Below, in pieces: positions 20,015 through 31,503 of a DNA stretch of 64,000 nt. The position numbers were made by a program, and so were the translations under genes. The notes under the pieces were generated by a model. It did no database searches and was not told where the DNA came from. It saw only the letters and a program-made list of their open reading frames with translations. The stretch's first letter is position 1. Every line of letters starts with the position of its first letter. This DNA comes from Mytilus californianus (Eukaryota; Mollusca; Bivalvia; Mytilida; Mytilidae): NCBI RefSeq assembly GCF_021869535.1, contig NW_026262668.1, positions 10,400,348-10,464,347 on the forward strand, in the 5' to 3' direction.

Positions 20015-20875
20015 GATCACTTAAATAGGATCCTTTAGATAAAACCATTATCAATAATGATATTTTAAACAGTTTGTTGTAGCTTTTATCTGTTTATCAC
20101 TTGTATAACAACATGATTTCAACTAATGAAACTTCTTCTGAGAGTTGTTGAGCTATGTGAATTGACAGGAAATGACAGACAATTATGCTATCCCATAAGT
20201 ATCTAATATTGTTTTCCTATTTTTGGAAACCGGTAATTACTAGAAATGACAGTTAAGAGATCAAAGTCATTAGCAAAGACGTTTGATTGATCGCATTGAT
20301 GTTGTTAGTTAAAGCTTATAAAATAAATAAGATATGTTAATTACTGATACATTTTGTTCTGTTTTATCATTTTAGAATGATAATAAGGAAAAAATCAGCT
20401 TGAAGAAAATTATTCATAATACCAAATGTGATCAATAGTGTAAATAAAACTCTAAGTAAAATCCTTTATAAGCAAGATAACATATGGTTTGACAAGTACA
20501 GGTTTACTATTATGAAGTAATACATCATATCCTTTCTTGAGTCGTTTGCATAAGTTGAAATATCAAAACTGATTTTGTTTTGTTGAACTCTTGAAATAAT
20601 AGATCATTTCTGTCATCAAAGTATTCATGATATTCACGTGATGAGGCGTATTATATATATATTTATATCAGGTTTGCAAAGAAATGTTAGATATTGTGTT
20701 TTTGGAATGGTTTTTTGTATTACATTATATAAATGGCGGAGTAAGTGAATTTACATTGTTGCGCAGTCTTATTCAATTAATCTGAAAGGAAAACGTTCTT
20801 TAGAAATATACTAAATATAGATCCAACATAAAACATTCAAAGCTTAAAGATGAGCTTGAATCACCAGCATTTTAA
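20015..20875. other. Intronic stretch without recognisable feature
   Basis: AT-rich; a short (AT) run near 20650. Nothing else recognised. Confidence 0.4.
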
Positions 20876-20879
20876 CATT

Positions 20880-21010
20880 TTAGAATCAAATGAATTCTAT
20901 GTACCATTTTCAAAATGGTACATGTACACCAAAAAGTTGTGATTGGCCAAAAACGTCATAAAAATGAAAATTCCACCATTAGAATGACATGTTTTCATGT
21001 TTAGGAACAA
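20880..21010 (+). repeat. Low-copy repeat containing a perfect palindrome
   Basis: The palindrome GTACCATTTTCAAAATGGTAC lies at 20901-20921, followed immediately by the palindrome GTACATGTAC. The surrounding segment ('GTACACCAAAA', 'TTGTGATTG', 'AACGTC-TCA', 'GACATG') recurs in diverged form at about 43495-43610, where the palindrome is lost. Confidence 0.6.
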
Positions 21011-21014
21011 ACTA

Positions 21015-21650
21015 TGAAAACACCCATTTCTGTAGTGTTACGTGACGTCATTGCTTCATATTTTCCAGTATCACGTCCTGTTCAAGATAAAAAAAAATAT
21101 ATACAGTAGGATCAAATAAACATTTTAAACTATTGAAATTATCAGTTTTATTGGAAAAATTATGGATAAAGTTCTAACCTAATGCGGAAATTGGAAAAAC
21201 ATGACGTCTAGCACTAAGTCATGTTTAATTTGATGTTATCTGATTATTGAATGTAAGAAAATCACTTCACTTCCTGGTTTTTGAAATTCTTTGTTTTAAA
21301 GTAATAATAAATGCAGTGGCCTAAGGGGGCGAGCGATTGGAATTTGCTATGTTTTATTTATTCAATAAAGAATAATCTATATTGAGAGTAATGTACTAAT
21401 AACAAAATTAAGTCACATAATTTAATTTTGTCTGATCGGGTCTTTTTAGATTTAATGAAATACTAAAAACCTTTTTATTAGATTAACAAAATATGATATA
21501 ATAGATTATAGGCAATAGGTTATTTGAAATATGCAGTATCATTTTTTTTTCCTTATCTATGGGATTGCTTTGCTCAGGTCGCTCTCCACTTGATACGTGA
21601 ATATAATACATTTCAGTATAACGCTTAATTACTTTATCTTGATTATGGAA
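21015..21650. other. Intronic stretch without recognisable feature
   Basis: No coding motif or repeat copy recognised. Confidence 0.35.
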
Positions 21651-21651
21651 A

Positions 21652-21772
21652 CACAGGTGTTTTCCATTCGTTTGATGTGTTTGAGCTTTTGATTTTGCCA
21701 TTTGATAAGGGACTTTCCGTTTTGAATTTTCTTTGGAGGTCGGTATTTTTGTCATTTTACTTTTTTCCTAGC
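21652..21772 (+). repeat. Dispersed repeat R2, truncated copy
   Basis: Matches 31383-31500 nearly word for word: 'TTTTCCATTCGTTTGATGTG', 'TTTGAGCTTTTGATTTTGCC', 'GGGACTTTCCGTTTTGAATT'. Confidence 0.8.
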
Positions 21773-21774
21773 TG

Positions 21775-22640
21775 CGCAAATATTTTTTGCACTTCTCACC
21801 TTTACCCGCGAGCCTTCTAAGAACATTGTTTCATGACAATTTTCTATTGGTTTATAAGGAAATGATGGTATATTATTTTTACAACATACACAATATTTTG
21901 AAACAACCTTAAGGAAATACCTATACTGGTTTCTCCATTGTTTGATACCGAACAAATTTCAAAAGTATATCGTTATACAATTGCTGTTGAAGAGTGTAAA
22001 TGCATGTATTCAAAATGAACGAAAAAAAAATAAAGTACGATAAATATGTTGCATTTTCAGCCAAACAATATATTTTACAATATTTCTTTCGTGATTGAAT
22101 GATGTTCAATTTCGACTGTATTTTAAGGTGGATTTCATTTTCCCAACATCATCGTATACTAGAACTATTTATTTATTTTCCTCAATAATAAAAACAAATC
22201 TCTTGGTATAGAAAATGTAATCAAGTACACAACAGTGAGCTTTTGAACAAAATATTAACAGGAATTTAACATAAAAAGTTAAACTGAATTCTATATCTTA
22301 TTCCCATTTATATTTCATTTTTAAAACCAGGTAAAATTCGCGTGAATTGCAGGTTAAAGTTCAATTACCATGGAATTTTCGTTTATTTTATGAGAATTTG
22401 GCGTGAAATGGGGAATTCATGTAAGAGATAAAGGTATGTATGACCCTAAAACTGTAGTATCTGACATATGTACTGTATCAATGATAGCAACGATTTGTTA
22501 TCCATATAAGCTGTTACCATTAGATTTTCATCAATCAAATGCGGTATAATTAGCCTAATATATAATCTTTGTTTTCATCAACACTATTTGTTAACAGTCT
22601 GCGAACAAGACAAATGTTTCATTGGATACTATTATTAGTT
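21775..22640. other. Intronic stretch without recognisable feature
   Basis: Short open frames on the minus strand have no recognisable domain. No repeat copy seen. Confidence 0.35.
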
Positions 22641-22644
22641 AATC

Positions 22645-23110
22645 AGAAGATTCATTCTCTTATAGAAGTAATTTGAAAATAAAATGACACTTCATAAATT
22701 GCATGCGTCCCGAAGCGCTTTTCTGGATTAACCTTCACCAGGAACGCTCAAAGAAAAAATATTGAAAGCCAAGGATGTATAACTACCTGAACACACGAAG
22801 AGTTTATGGACCAACAGGGACCGAAAAATAATAGAGAAATTCGTCGCAGGTCAACTTAGCCTGAGCATCTGAGCATAACAAAAGAGTATCCTTCCTTGGT
22901 AGGTTAGGGTCTCTGTATGTGTGAGTTATTAAGGAATGCTTGTATACAGAGCTATTTAGTCGATAACTTGTGTTTACTATAAGGTGTTTAATTGTGAATT
23001 TATTATAATTTGTCGAATACTTTTTTTTCATAGATTTCGAAGATATAGGTGAACCACGAATTTAAATATTCAACAGAATACATGTGTTCTATAGGTATCT
23101 ATGACTAATT
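22645..23110 (+). repeat. Dispersed repeat R4
   Basis: Landmarks in order: 'GCGTCCCGAAGCGCTTTTCT', 'AGGAACGCTCAAAG', 'GCCAAGGATGTATAA', 'GGGACCGAAAAATAATAG', 'GGTCAACTTAGCCTGAG', 'GTATGTGTGAGTTATTAAGG', 'TTTATTATAATTTGTCG' and 'GTGAACCACGAATTTAAATA'. Copies are at 27205-27750 (interrupted by R3), 56790-56960, and 58080-58270 in inverted orientation. Confidence 0.75.
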
Positions 23111-23114
23111 GGTA

Positions 23115-23690
23115 TGACTAGTAGACATTTGCAGAAACTGTCATACACCTACGATTATGATTACAAATACACTTACAGGTAGCATTTAAATCTTGGGTCG
23201 TTTCAAAGTGTAAATATAAACCGTCGGTTAAAAAAAAGACTAACTCCTATGGTGTTTTCTATAGTTGAATAACGGAATTTTAAAGAAATATCGGTAAAAA
23301 ATGTCATCTTCTCGTTGCAGTGGCTAGATTTGGACATTTAATTGACAAACCGATATTGATTTTTTTTTATCTCGAGTCATACAGCGGCAGGTTTAATAAT
23401 TATATTTGTGTAACTTGCTTCCTCTATCTTTTCAAATAAAAAATGGCAAATTTACAGACACACACACATCAACAAAGGTTTAGAAAAAACATACACAAAT
23501 TTTATTCTATAAAAGAACCCCTCTCCTTTTTTTCGAAATTAACTTTTAGAGCATACGATACAGTAAAGATCCCTCGGTGAATTTTCTTGAAACTGTAATA
23601 TAGAGTGCACATATGACGGTGTCCATATCAACACAAAGTTAATCTGATAAGTGTATTTCGTGCATTTATTTCATTTCCCCCCGTTATGGA
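23115..23690. other. Intronic stretch without recognisable feature
   Basis: No coding motif or repeat copy recognised. Confidence 0.35.
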
Positions 23691-23694
23691 CGAA

Positions 23695-24690
23695 GAACAC
23701 AGTTTAACGATGGCAGCAGTACCTGCCCTGATGCAGACTCCACCAGATGTTATGTTACACATTTCATTCTTCATCTGATTCCAACCGTGGTAGTCCTAGC
23801 TTGACCACCTACAAACCAATCTTTTACAATCAGGGAAATATTATAGGCAATGCTGTACACTTTTGGAATGTCAAAGATGTGTTCACTTGTTTTGATATTC
23901 CTTCTACAGGTGAAACTCCTGAAACGTTACTTCAAATTGTATCCGATGTTAATGGTCCCTTTAGACAGAGAACCGGTTGGGATCATTAGCTTTCCCCGGG
24001 AAACAGAATTCTTCTTTTCTGTTATGGTTTTAATCGTAACCATCTTATCATATGATTTCTGAAATAGTTTACGTTAGTGTTTCGACTACCAAAGATGAAA
24101 CACATAAATGTATACCTATTTCAAGACACATACAGCCGTCTTATGAGTTGGCATTCTTTGGGTGATGGGAAGAACTTACAAGGTGAGTGGTCAAAACGTC
24201 CGTTTGCAGTAACGGCTACCGACGGAACTTCAACTGCTAGTTTGCGGCCTATAACGGAACCACAGGAACAGTATTTCTCGGGTCACAGACATTGTCACAG
24301 ACATTGTCACTGCATTCACACTCGTGTGGTAATATCGAACGAAGACATGATATGTAATGTTGAGTGCGGATTTCTTTGGCATCAGCAATATATGTTGATA
24401 AGAAATATAGGACAAGTATTACTTTTTCTGACTGAGTTGTTTTTGCTAGGCGATAAAGTATATCCGAAAAGATATCCAGTATTGACACCTTATATAAAAC
24501 AAACCCCCAGTATATGCAGAGGAAATGTAGAAAATTGACATACTACACACTATAGAGTAGAGGTTGAACACGCCATCGGAAAATTATAAAAAAAAACACA
24601 AAGTTATGAGGGCTTTGTGGCAAATCACATCTGTTGTGACCATAAGCGCGGCATTTGTGTGTCGTCGAAAAGACTTATTTACATGATTAA
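23695..24690 (+). pseudogene. PIF/Harbinger (HARBI1-like) transposase, decayed
   Basis: Reading across 24190-24660 gives the C-terminal half of a DDE_Tnp_4-type nuclease. In order these are 'ATDGTSTASLRPITEPQEQY' (first catalytic Asp region), 'FSGHRHCH...CIHTRVV', 'ECGFLWHQQ', 'LLGDKVYPKRYPVLTPY', and after a stop 'YRVEVEHAIGKL' (catalytic Glu region). The second Asp region ('GFLGHQND' in relatives, from memory) is altered to 'GFLWHQQY'. A 12-bp tandem duplication produces the doubled 'HRHCHRHCH'. An upstream frame at 23747-23989 ('HFWNVKDVFTCFDIP') is probably the N-terminal part. Several stops and shifts make it dead. No terminal inverted repeats were located. Confidence 0.75.
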
Positions 24691-24831
24691 ACATATCATT
24701 TCATTTTACTATGTATCTCAATTGTTTTTTTTTAATTTTTTTTATTTTGAGAGGACCCCTTGTTTTTCGTCAACTGTAATCGTAAGTCTGAGTGTAATCC
24801 TAGATATAGACCTAGTTTCCGCAAAGGTGTA

Positions 24832-27203
24832 GTAAGAATAAAATTATGAATCTACAAAAATAGAATTTTTCATCAATGCATGAATATTTATACCCACGAA
24901 AATAAATGAATCCCGATATATTGGAAGATATGAATGAGAAAACAATGATAGAAAGAATCAAGCCTGATGATTTAAACGAACGAAACTAATTTCTCCTGGT
25001 ATTCTTATAAATTACAATAACACAGCTATTTGCTTGACAGTCTATTGTCAATAAAACTATCATGCATTTGAATTGATAAATGGATATTTATTGTAATGCA
25101 TTTGTTTATTTCTAAGCACTGATTCCATTTAGATCGGCGTCTTGATTCACTGTAGGCAATATAACATTGACTAGAAGGTTCAATGACCGGATCTTTATGA
25201 TCAAGTTATTATGAAAGGTTGAATTGTGCAGTTTCGAGGTCTTTTGTACTGAATTTAAAACACTACAACACAAAACTGTGATAACTGCATTTTTTTCATT
25301 CACGAGTTTTAAATCAATGCTACAACAAGTACATTGCTTGAATTGCAAATATTGGCATGTTCTTAAACGTTGAAGACAAAATTTATATCTTTGTATAAAG
25401 CACAAAAGAAAAGTTACGTGAACCTGTTGGGTTTTTGCCGATGAAATAGCCAGTTAAGCGACAATCACTTGATCCGAATGTCTACTTACAATTTTTAAAT
25501 GAATGCAACTCAGACAACAACGAGGAAATGATGTGCAAAATATTTTAAACTTGATTATAGAGTGACAACGAAGCTGAAGCTGTTTGAGCTTACAAATCCA
25601 GTATTAGTTATTGATTTCAGTTCTTAATAAAGAAAAATAACAAGTTACCTAACAATTACTTCAGAATGCTTTTCCATTTCGACTGCGCTTTTCACTACAG
25701 TCTAAATAAACTAGGATTACTATTTTGACAGTGAATAGTTCTCGGAATGGAAGACTTTTAATTGACTTGTGTAAACATCATTTTAATTTGAAACGTTATG
25801 CTGGTTTAAGATAACAGTGATTCCACTGTATTACGTGGCATAAAATGTGATATTTCATTTTTACAACTTTTTAAAAATAATGTTACTCTTGTAAAATATG
25901 TATTGCTGGAATGATTGAATAATTTTCATATCATCAGAAAATCATGCTTGTGAATTAAAACTTACGAACGCACAACAAAACGCAAATAAAAGAAACAGAA
26001 ATTCAAAATATCAGCGACATACAATAGAAAACCCCAATAAAACATAGATATAAACGGAACACTTACATTTCCGTAGACAACGTTTGTACACAATTATGGC
26101 TCAAAAACAAAATCAACTATCTATTTTGATAACGTTACCCCAACAAGCATTGTATTTATTGATATGGTCGTCAAACCGTATTTTACAAGAAATAATATTT
26201 ATTGAATAAATTACCTCGTAAGATCAACATTGTTATTCTTTAAGATTTATATTTTGTAATGGTTTTAAAAGATGCAAGCTTGAAAGATTGTCTAATCTTA
26301 AGGATTTTAAAGCTATCTTTATAAAAAAACAAACGTGATTTTTTAAAGTAAATTTGAAAAAATCCATTTAATAGACGGTAAGATGTCAAACAAATAATCA
26401 GTTTCTAAGAATATTTCCCTAATGCAAAGATCCAGAAAATATGTAAAATTGTACTATTCTTAAAGACTTAGCAATGCTTTCTCGATTAATTTGCTTTATC
26501 TTGATACTTGTTACTAGCTATCAAGATCGAATCTCAAATTGCAGTAGCATTGAAAAGAATGTGATTGTAACATAACTATAAAAAATAGAAATGTGTAAAA
26601 ATTAATCGCACAAAACTTCAAAAACAACATTAATTGGCTGCTTAGGGTTTTCTGTAAGCCTGCTAGTGGAATTTCAGCCATATAATGATTTATTGACTCG
26701 ATTTAAAATAGATTAAACTTTCCGATATTTATGCGTTTAAGACGAATGTGTCGATCAATGATAAGCTTAGGAACTTCACTTTTAAAAAAAAATTGACTGG
26801 TTAGCCTTATAAGTATAAATTCGCATTTGTTATTTTTAAAAGACATTCTTTCCGGTCACTTGTTTTCTAATTTTTTTTCGAAAGTAAGTCATGTGAGTTT
26901 TGTAATAGATTGTTTATAGAAATGACCTATCGGAAGAAGTAGTTGTCATTGCTTTATTTCTTTTTCGATTATTGACATGCAATCCATTTCCTGTCCTGTC
27001 ACTTTTGTGGAAAAGAGCTTCACAAAACGTCGTAAGGTTATTATTACACATGTTTTGTTTTCTTGAAATAACATTAATCACGCAAGGGAATTTATAATCA
27101 TAAAACAGTTTCTAAAAATAAACGGCAAAAGAGAAAAGATATACGGAATGGTTATAATTCCCAATTATTCCTGACTTGGAGTAGAAACAATTGTTTTTTC
27201 AAC
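24832..27203. repeat. Segmental duplication SD1, copy A (~2.4 kb)
   Basis: Colinear with 28791-32718. It starts at 'TAAGAATAAAATTATGAATC' and ends at 'TTTTTTCAACATA'. Good anchors include 'CATGAATATTTATACC-ACGAAAATAAATGA', 'TGGCATGTTCTTAAAC', 'ATTGACATGCAATCC', 'CCTGTCCTGTC' and 'GAGCTTCACAAAACGTCGTA'. Copy A lacks the retroelement pieces found in copy B. No coding sequence seen. Confidence 0.85.
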
Positions 27204-27204
27204 A

Positions 27205-27750
27205 TATCAATGACCAAAAGGGACCGAAAAATAATAGCCAAATTCATCTTGGGTCAACTTTGCCTGAGGGAGTTGTAAAGACAAGAGTGTATGCTTCCAT
27301 GGTCTTATGACGACTGAAATAACTAGACATACTGCTGTATTATTTAACAAAGGTCTCTATGGCCAGGGTCTATATAGCTATATATCAACTAATCAAAGAT
27401 ACCAGGATTAAAATTTTGTACGCCAGACGCGCGTTTTGTCTACAAAAGACTCATCAGTGACGCTCGAATAAAAAAAGTTAAAAAGGCCAAGTAAAGTACG
27501 AAGTTGAAGAGCAAGAAGGACCCGAAATTTCGAAAGGTTTTGCCAAATTCAGCTTAGGTAATCTATTGCTATGTGTGAGTGATGAAAGAGTGTGTATATG
27601 CAGTTCTATTTATAGCCGATAATTTATGTTTGCTATAAAGCATAACATTGTGGATTTATTATAATTTGTCGTGTTCCGATTTTCGTAAAGGTGAAACACG
27701 AATTTATGTATTCAACAAACTACATGTGTTATATAGACATCTATGCAGAA
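27205..27750 (+). repeat. Dispersed repeat R4, interrupted by R3
   Basis: R4 landmarks 'GGGACCGAAAAATAATAG' and 'GGGTCAACTTTGCCTGAGGG' (27225-27275) are separated from the next landmarks, 'CTATGTGTGAGTGATGAAAG' and 'GTGGATTTATTATAATTTGT' (27568 onward). In the uninterrupted copy at 22820-23000 they are close together. Confidence 0.7.
27391..27565 (+). repeat. Dispersed repeat R3 inserted in R4
   Basis: Contains 'CGCCAGACGCGCGTTTTGTC', 'GACTCATCAGTGACGCTCG', 'AGTTAAAAAGGCCAAGTAAA', 'ACGAAGTTGAAGAGCAAG' and 'GAAATTTCGAAAGGTTTTGC'. It may extend upstream to about 27303, where R4 similarity is lost. Confidence 0.8.
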
Positions 27751-27764
27751 TTGTATCTTGTCTT

Positions 27765-28790
27765 AGGGAGGGATCCTCCTTTGTAAAAAAAATCATTCCG
27801 AAACTGACATTATCAAGATGCTTGATTTCTTGATTGACAACAAATTTGTTACGTTTGGAGGACGTGTTTTTCAACAAACAATCGGCATTCCAATGGGAAC
27901 AAACTGTTCCCGTCTACTTACCGACTTGTTCCTTTATTCATTTGAAGCTGACTTCATACAGGAACTTCTTACGAAGAAAGAAAAGAAGAGTATCCTTTAA
28001 CTTTACTTTCCGCTACATAGATGATGTTCTCTCACTAAATGATTCAAAATTTGGTGACTATGTTGAGCGCATCTATCCCATCGAACTTGAGATAAAGGAT
28101 ACACCAGATACAGTTAAGTCTGCCTCATATCTTGACTTACATCTAGAAATGGACAATGAGGGTCGGTTGAAAACAAAACTTTATGACAAAAGAGATGATT
28201 TCAGCTTCCCAATTGTGAACTTTCCATGTTTATGTAGCAACAGTCAAGTAGCGCCTGCATACGGAGTATATATCTCCCAGTTGATACGATACTCCAGGGT
28301 TTGTATTTCCTATCATGATTTCCTTGATAAAGGTTTACTACTCACAAGGAAGTTATTAAACCAAGAGTTCCAAGTGGTGAAGTTGAAATCATCTCTTCGT
28401 AAATTTTACGGACGCCATCACGAGTTGGTTGACCGTTACGGAATATCCGTTTCACAGATGATTGCGAATATGTTCCTAAGGTCGAATCTACAATCCCGTC
28501 CCCTTTTCCCGAATGTGACCTACCGAATTAGACTTATAACCGGGTTTGTACTAACATGAGCAACACGACGGGTGTCACATGTGGAGCAGGATCTGCTTAC
28601 CCTTCCGGAGCACCTGAGATCACCCCCAGTTTTTGGTGGGGGTTCGTGTTGCTCAGTCTGTAGTTTTTTATGTTGTGTTTTGTGTACTAATGTTTGTCTG
28701 TTTGTCTTTTTTTAGCCATGGCGTTGTCAGTTTATTTTCGACTTATGAGTTTGAATGTCCCATTGGTATCTTTCGCCTCTCTTTTATTAA
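27765..28790 (+). pseudogene. Penelope-like reverse transcriptase (PLE-1), 5'-truncated, one frameshift
   Basis: Encodes the C-terminal half of a reverse transcriptase. Motifs in order are 'FGGRVFQQTIGIPMGTNC' (fingers/palm), then a frameshift near 27985, then the catalytic 'FRYIDDVLSL', 'YLDLHLEMDNEGRLKTKLYD', 'YGVYISQLIRYSR' and 'KLKSSLRKFYGRHHELVDRY'. The second frame runs to a stop at 28559. It is followed by the PLE-1 tail (about 28560-28790), which has copies at 8190, 33115, 41990 and 47067. No GIY-YIG endonuclease is visible. The Penelope-like assignment is by general RT layout (GIPMGTNC and YIDD spacing) and is inference. It sits between R4 and copy B of SD1. Confidence 0.8.
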
Positions 28791-29499
28791 GAATGAAATA
28801 AATAATCTACGAAAATACGATTTTTCATCAATCCATGAATATTTATACCAACGAAAATAAATGAGTTCACATAATACTAGAATGTCAAAACAATAATAGG
28901 AAGACACTAGCCTGATGGTTCAACGAACAAAACTGATATCTCCTTGTATTCTTATGAATCAAAATAACACAGCCGTTTGCCTGACAGTCTATCTATTGCC
29001 AATAAAAAGTATCATGCATCTAAATAGATCAATGGATATTTATTGTTATACATTTGTATATTTCTAAAAACTGATTCCATTTAGATTGGCGTCTTGATTC
29101 GTTTTTTACTGTAGGCAGTATGATATCGAATAATAGGTTCACTGACCGGAGCTTTATGGCCAAGTTATTATGAAAGGTTAACAATCAGACAAAATAACCA
29201 CATCAAGTGTTCTGGAAACACTATAAGTTAAAAAATATAAATGGGTTTTGCTCTAGCAATTTTTCGAATTGAATGACAGAAATATAGTGCGAAAAGTAAC
29301 AATTTGTATGATCTTGTTGCAATTTTAATTTTGGTTCGACTTCAGCCGACATTTATATCTTACATTTAGTGTCTTGCACAATAATAATCCTAACAAAGAA
29401 AGAAAATACAGCAGTTTAAAATTAGAAGTTGATATAGAACAGACAGCACCATTATCAAAATTCGGTATTGTCACAATCGTGTGAAATAGGACGGAATTA

Positions 29500-29835
29500 A
29501 GGTTACCACAAGTGACATATTTCTGTGAACATCTCTGACGCAGATGTTCCATAATCGTCAAACAAATCATGATAGCGTCCGTAAAACACTTGACAGGATA
29601 ACTTCAATTTTATTAGATAAAGGATCATCGTACGATCCGGGAAACGCATACTCAATATTCGCTGATGGAATGTTACTACATAGAAAAGGAAAGTGCACAA
29701 TGAGAAAAATGGAAGCACAAAAGACGTTTTAGTCATTGAAATTGGATTTAATTTCTGAAAACGTCTGTTATGATAGTTCATGCTGTTTGTAACTTTTAAA
29801 TCATATGACGAATGATGCATGACGGTAGACACTTA
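29500..29835 (-). pseudogene. PLE-1-like reverse transcriptase fragment, decayed
   Basis: The minus strand carries 'LKLSCQVFYGRYHDLFDDYG', the counterpart of 'LKSSLRKFYGRHHELVDRYG' in the 28 kb copy. A remnant of the segment with 'CSNIP' lies upstream on the same strand. The YGVYISQ block between them is missing. Located inside SD1 copy B and absent from copy A. Confidence 0.65.
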
Positions 29836-30674
29836 TTCTGTTAACACAACAGATCTGACTCCTATTGGATTTCATGCTATTCCGTTTATTTTGCTCCTGT
29901 CTCTGTTTATACTGGCATGTTCTTAAACATTGAAGAAAATATTTTACATTTCAGTAAATCACAATAACTAATATCTAAAAGAATATTTAAGTGAACCTGT
30001 TTGTTTTTTGCCAAAGAAATAGCTAGGTAAGCTACAGTCACTTAATCATATTGCATCCAAGGTAACTTCTTACAACTTTCAAATAAATGCAACTCAGACA
30101 ACAACAAGGAAATTATGTGCAAAAAATTTAAACTTGATTATTGTCTGACAAAAGACCGCAGCTGTTTGACACTAAGTCCAGTGTTAGTTCTTGATTCCAG
30201 TTCTGAACTAAGAAAAATAACAAGTTACCAAACAATTACTTCATAATGCTATTCCAATTACCACTGCGCTTTTCACTACAGTCTAGATACTCTATGTAAT
30301 GATAGTGCATAGTTCACGGAAGACTTTTAATTGACTTGTTTAAACATCATATTATTTTGAAACTTTATGCTGTCTTCTGATATCAATGAGTCCACCGTTT
30401 CACGTGGCATTAAATACAATATTCCTATTTACAACTTAAAAAAAAAAAAATTTTAAGTTTTTTTTAACTTTTAAATTTGAAGGCGGTCACTTCAAAGAAC
30501 AATGGGAAAAACTCTGTGCTTCTGAAAAATAGTATTTCTGGAATGAATGAAATCAGAAAAGTGTTGCATATGAATCAAGACTTGCACAATTACAACAAAA
30601 GATCACATAAAGCAAATAAGAGAAACAGAAGTTCTATATATGAGTGACACACATTGAAAAACCCACAAAAAATG

Positions 30675-31010
30675 TATAAATTTAGACTTATACCTCGAAT
30701 TTGACATAAGTGGTCATCTCAGTACCAGAATCTATGACAAACGAGATGATTTTCATTTTGAAATTATAAATTCCTTCCAACTTAGTAGCTATATACTAAC
30801 TTCACCTGCATATGGGATATACATTTCCCAACTTATTCGGAATTCAAGAGCTTGCAGCTGCTACTCAGAATCAGGGTTATGTCAAAGAAAGTCTCGTCCT
30901 TTTTCTAAAAAATGTTCGTCGGAAGATACCAAGACCTTGTTGATAAATATTTCGTATCAACTTCACACATACTACATGATGGTCTTGAAATATAGATGCT
31001 AGGTCCTGAC
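30675..31010 (+). pseudogene. Divergent Penelope-like RT fragment (PLE-3)
   Basis: In one frame it gives 'YLDLEFDISGHLSTRIYDKR', 'DDFHFEIIN' and 'SPAYGIYISQLIRNSRACS', paralogous to but distinct from PLE-1 and PLE-2. It then degrades. Truncated at both ends; inside SD1 copy B and absent from copy A. Confidence 0.7.
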
Positions 31011-31354
31011 GTTGTTTATCATCTTAATAACGAGTTAAAGTGTTCTTTTTATTTGTCTTTGCATATTTTTAACCTTTACTGTTTATTCCATTTTTTGGTA
31101 TATAGTTTTGGCATGGCTAGGTATTTATTCATCCCGCCATTGTGTTATTGTCCATTGGTCATTTTTGTATTGTGTCATTTCATTTTTGCTTAATATGCAC
31201 CTTGTCTATAGAGTGTCTTTATGCCATTTTGTATTTCTTTGTTGAAATAGTTATTTGTTTGTATATTGATTAAGATTATAACACAATGTTGACTCCTGCT
31301 GTACCCCAATTTTGGACATCTTTATCTATTATATTTTACATAAGGAAATAAGGA

Positions 31355-31503
31355 AATGTCTGTACCAAGTCAGGAATATGACAGTTGTTTTCCATTCGTT
31401 TGATGTATTTGAGCTTTTGATTTCGCCATTTAATAAGGGACTTTCCGTTTTGAATTTTCCTTTGAGTTCTGTATTTTTGTTATTTTACTTTTTACAAATA
31501 CCA
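31355..31503 (+). repeat. Dispersed repeat R2 copy
   Basis: Full set of R2 landmarks, 'TACCAAGTCAGGAATATGAC' through 'GGGACTTTCCGTTTTGAATT' to 'TTATTTTACTTTTTAC'. It lies about 350 bp after PLE-3 in the same orientation, so R2 could be the PLE-3 tail. Confidence 0.75.

Noticed and set aside
24077-24538. 153-codon frame as an intact host gene
   Set aside because: It is the internal part of a decayed Harbinger transposase with stops on both sides and a lost catalytic region.
28633-28860. 75-codon open frame after the PLE-1 reverse transcriptase
   Set aside because: It falls in the non-coding tail and runs into SD1 copy B; not conserved as a frame in other tail copies.
30433-30459. Inverted repeat AACTTAAAA...TTTTAAGTT
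   Set aside because: It is made mostly of an A-run and T-run in low-complexity sequence; not informative.
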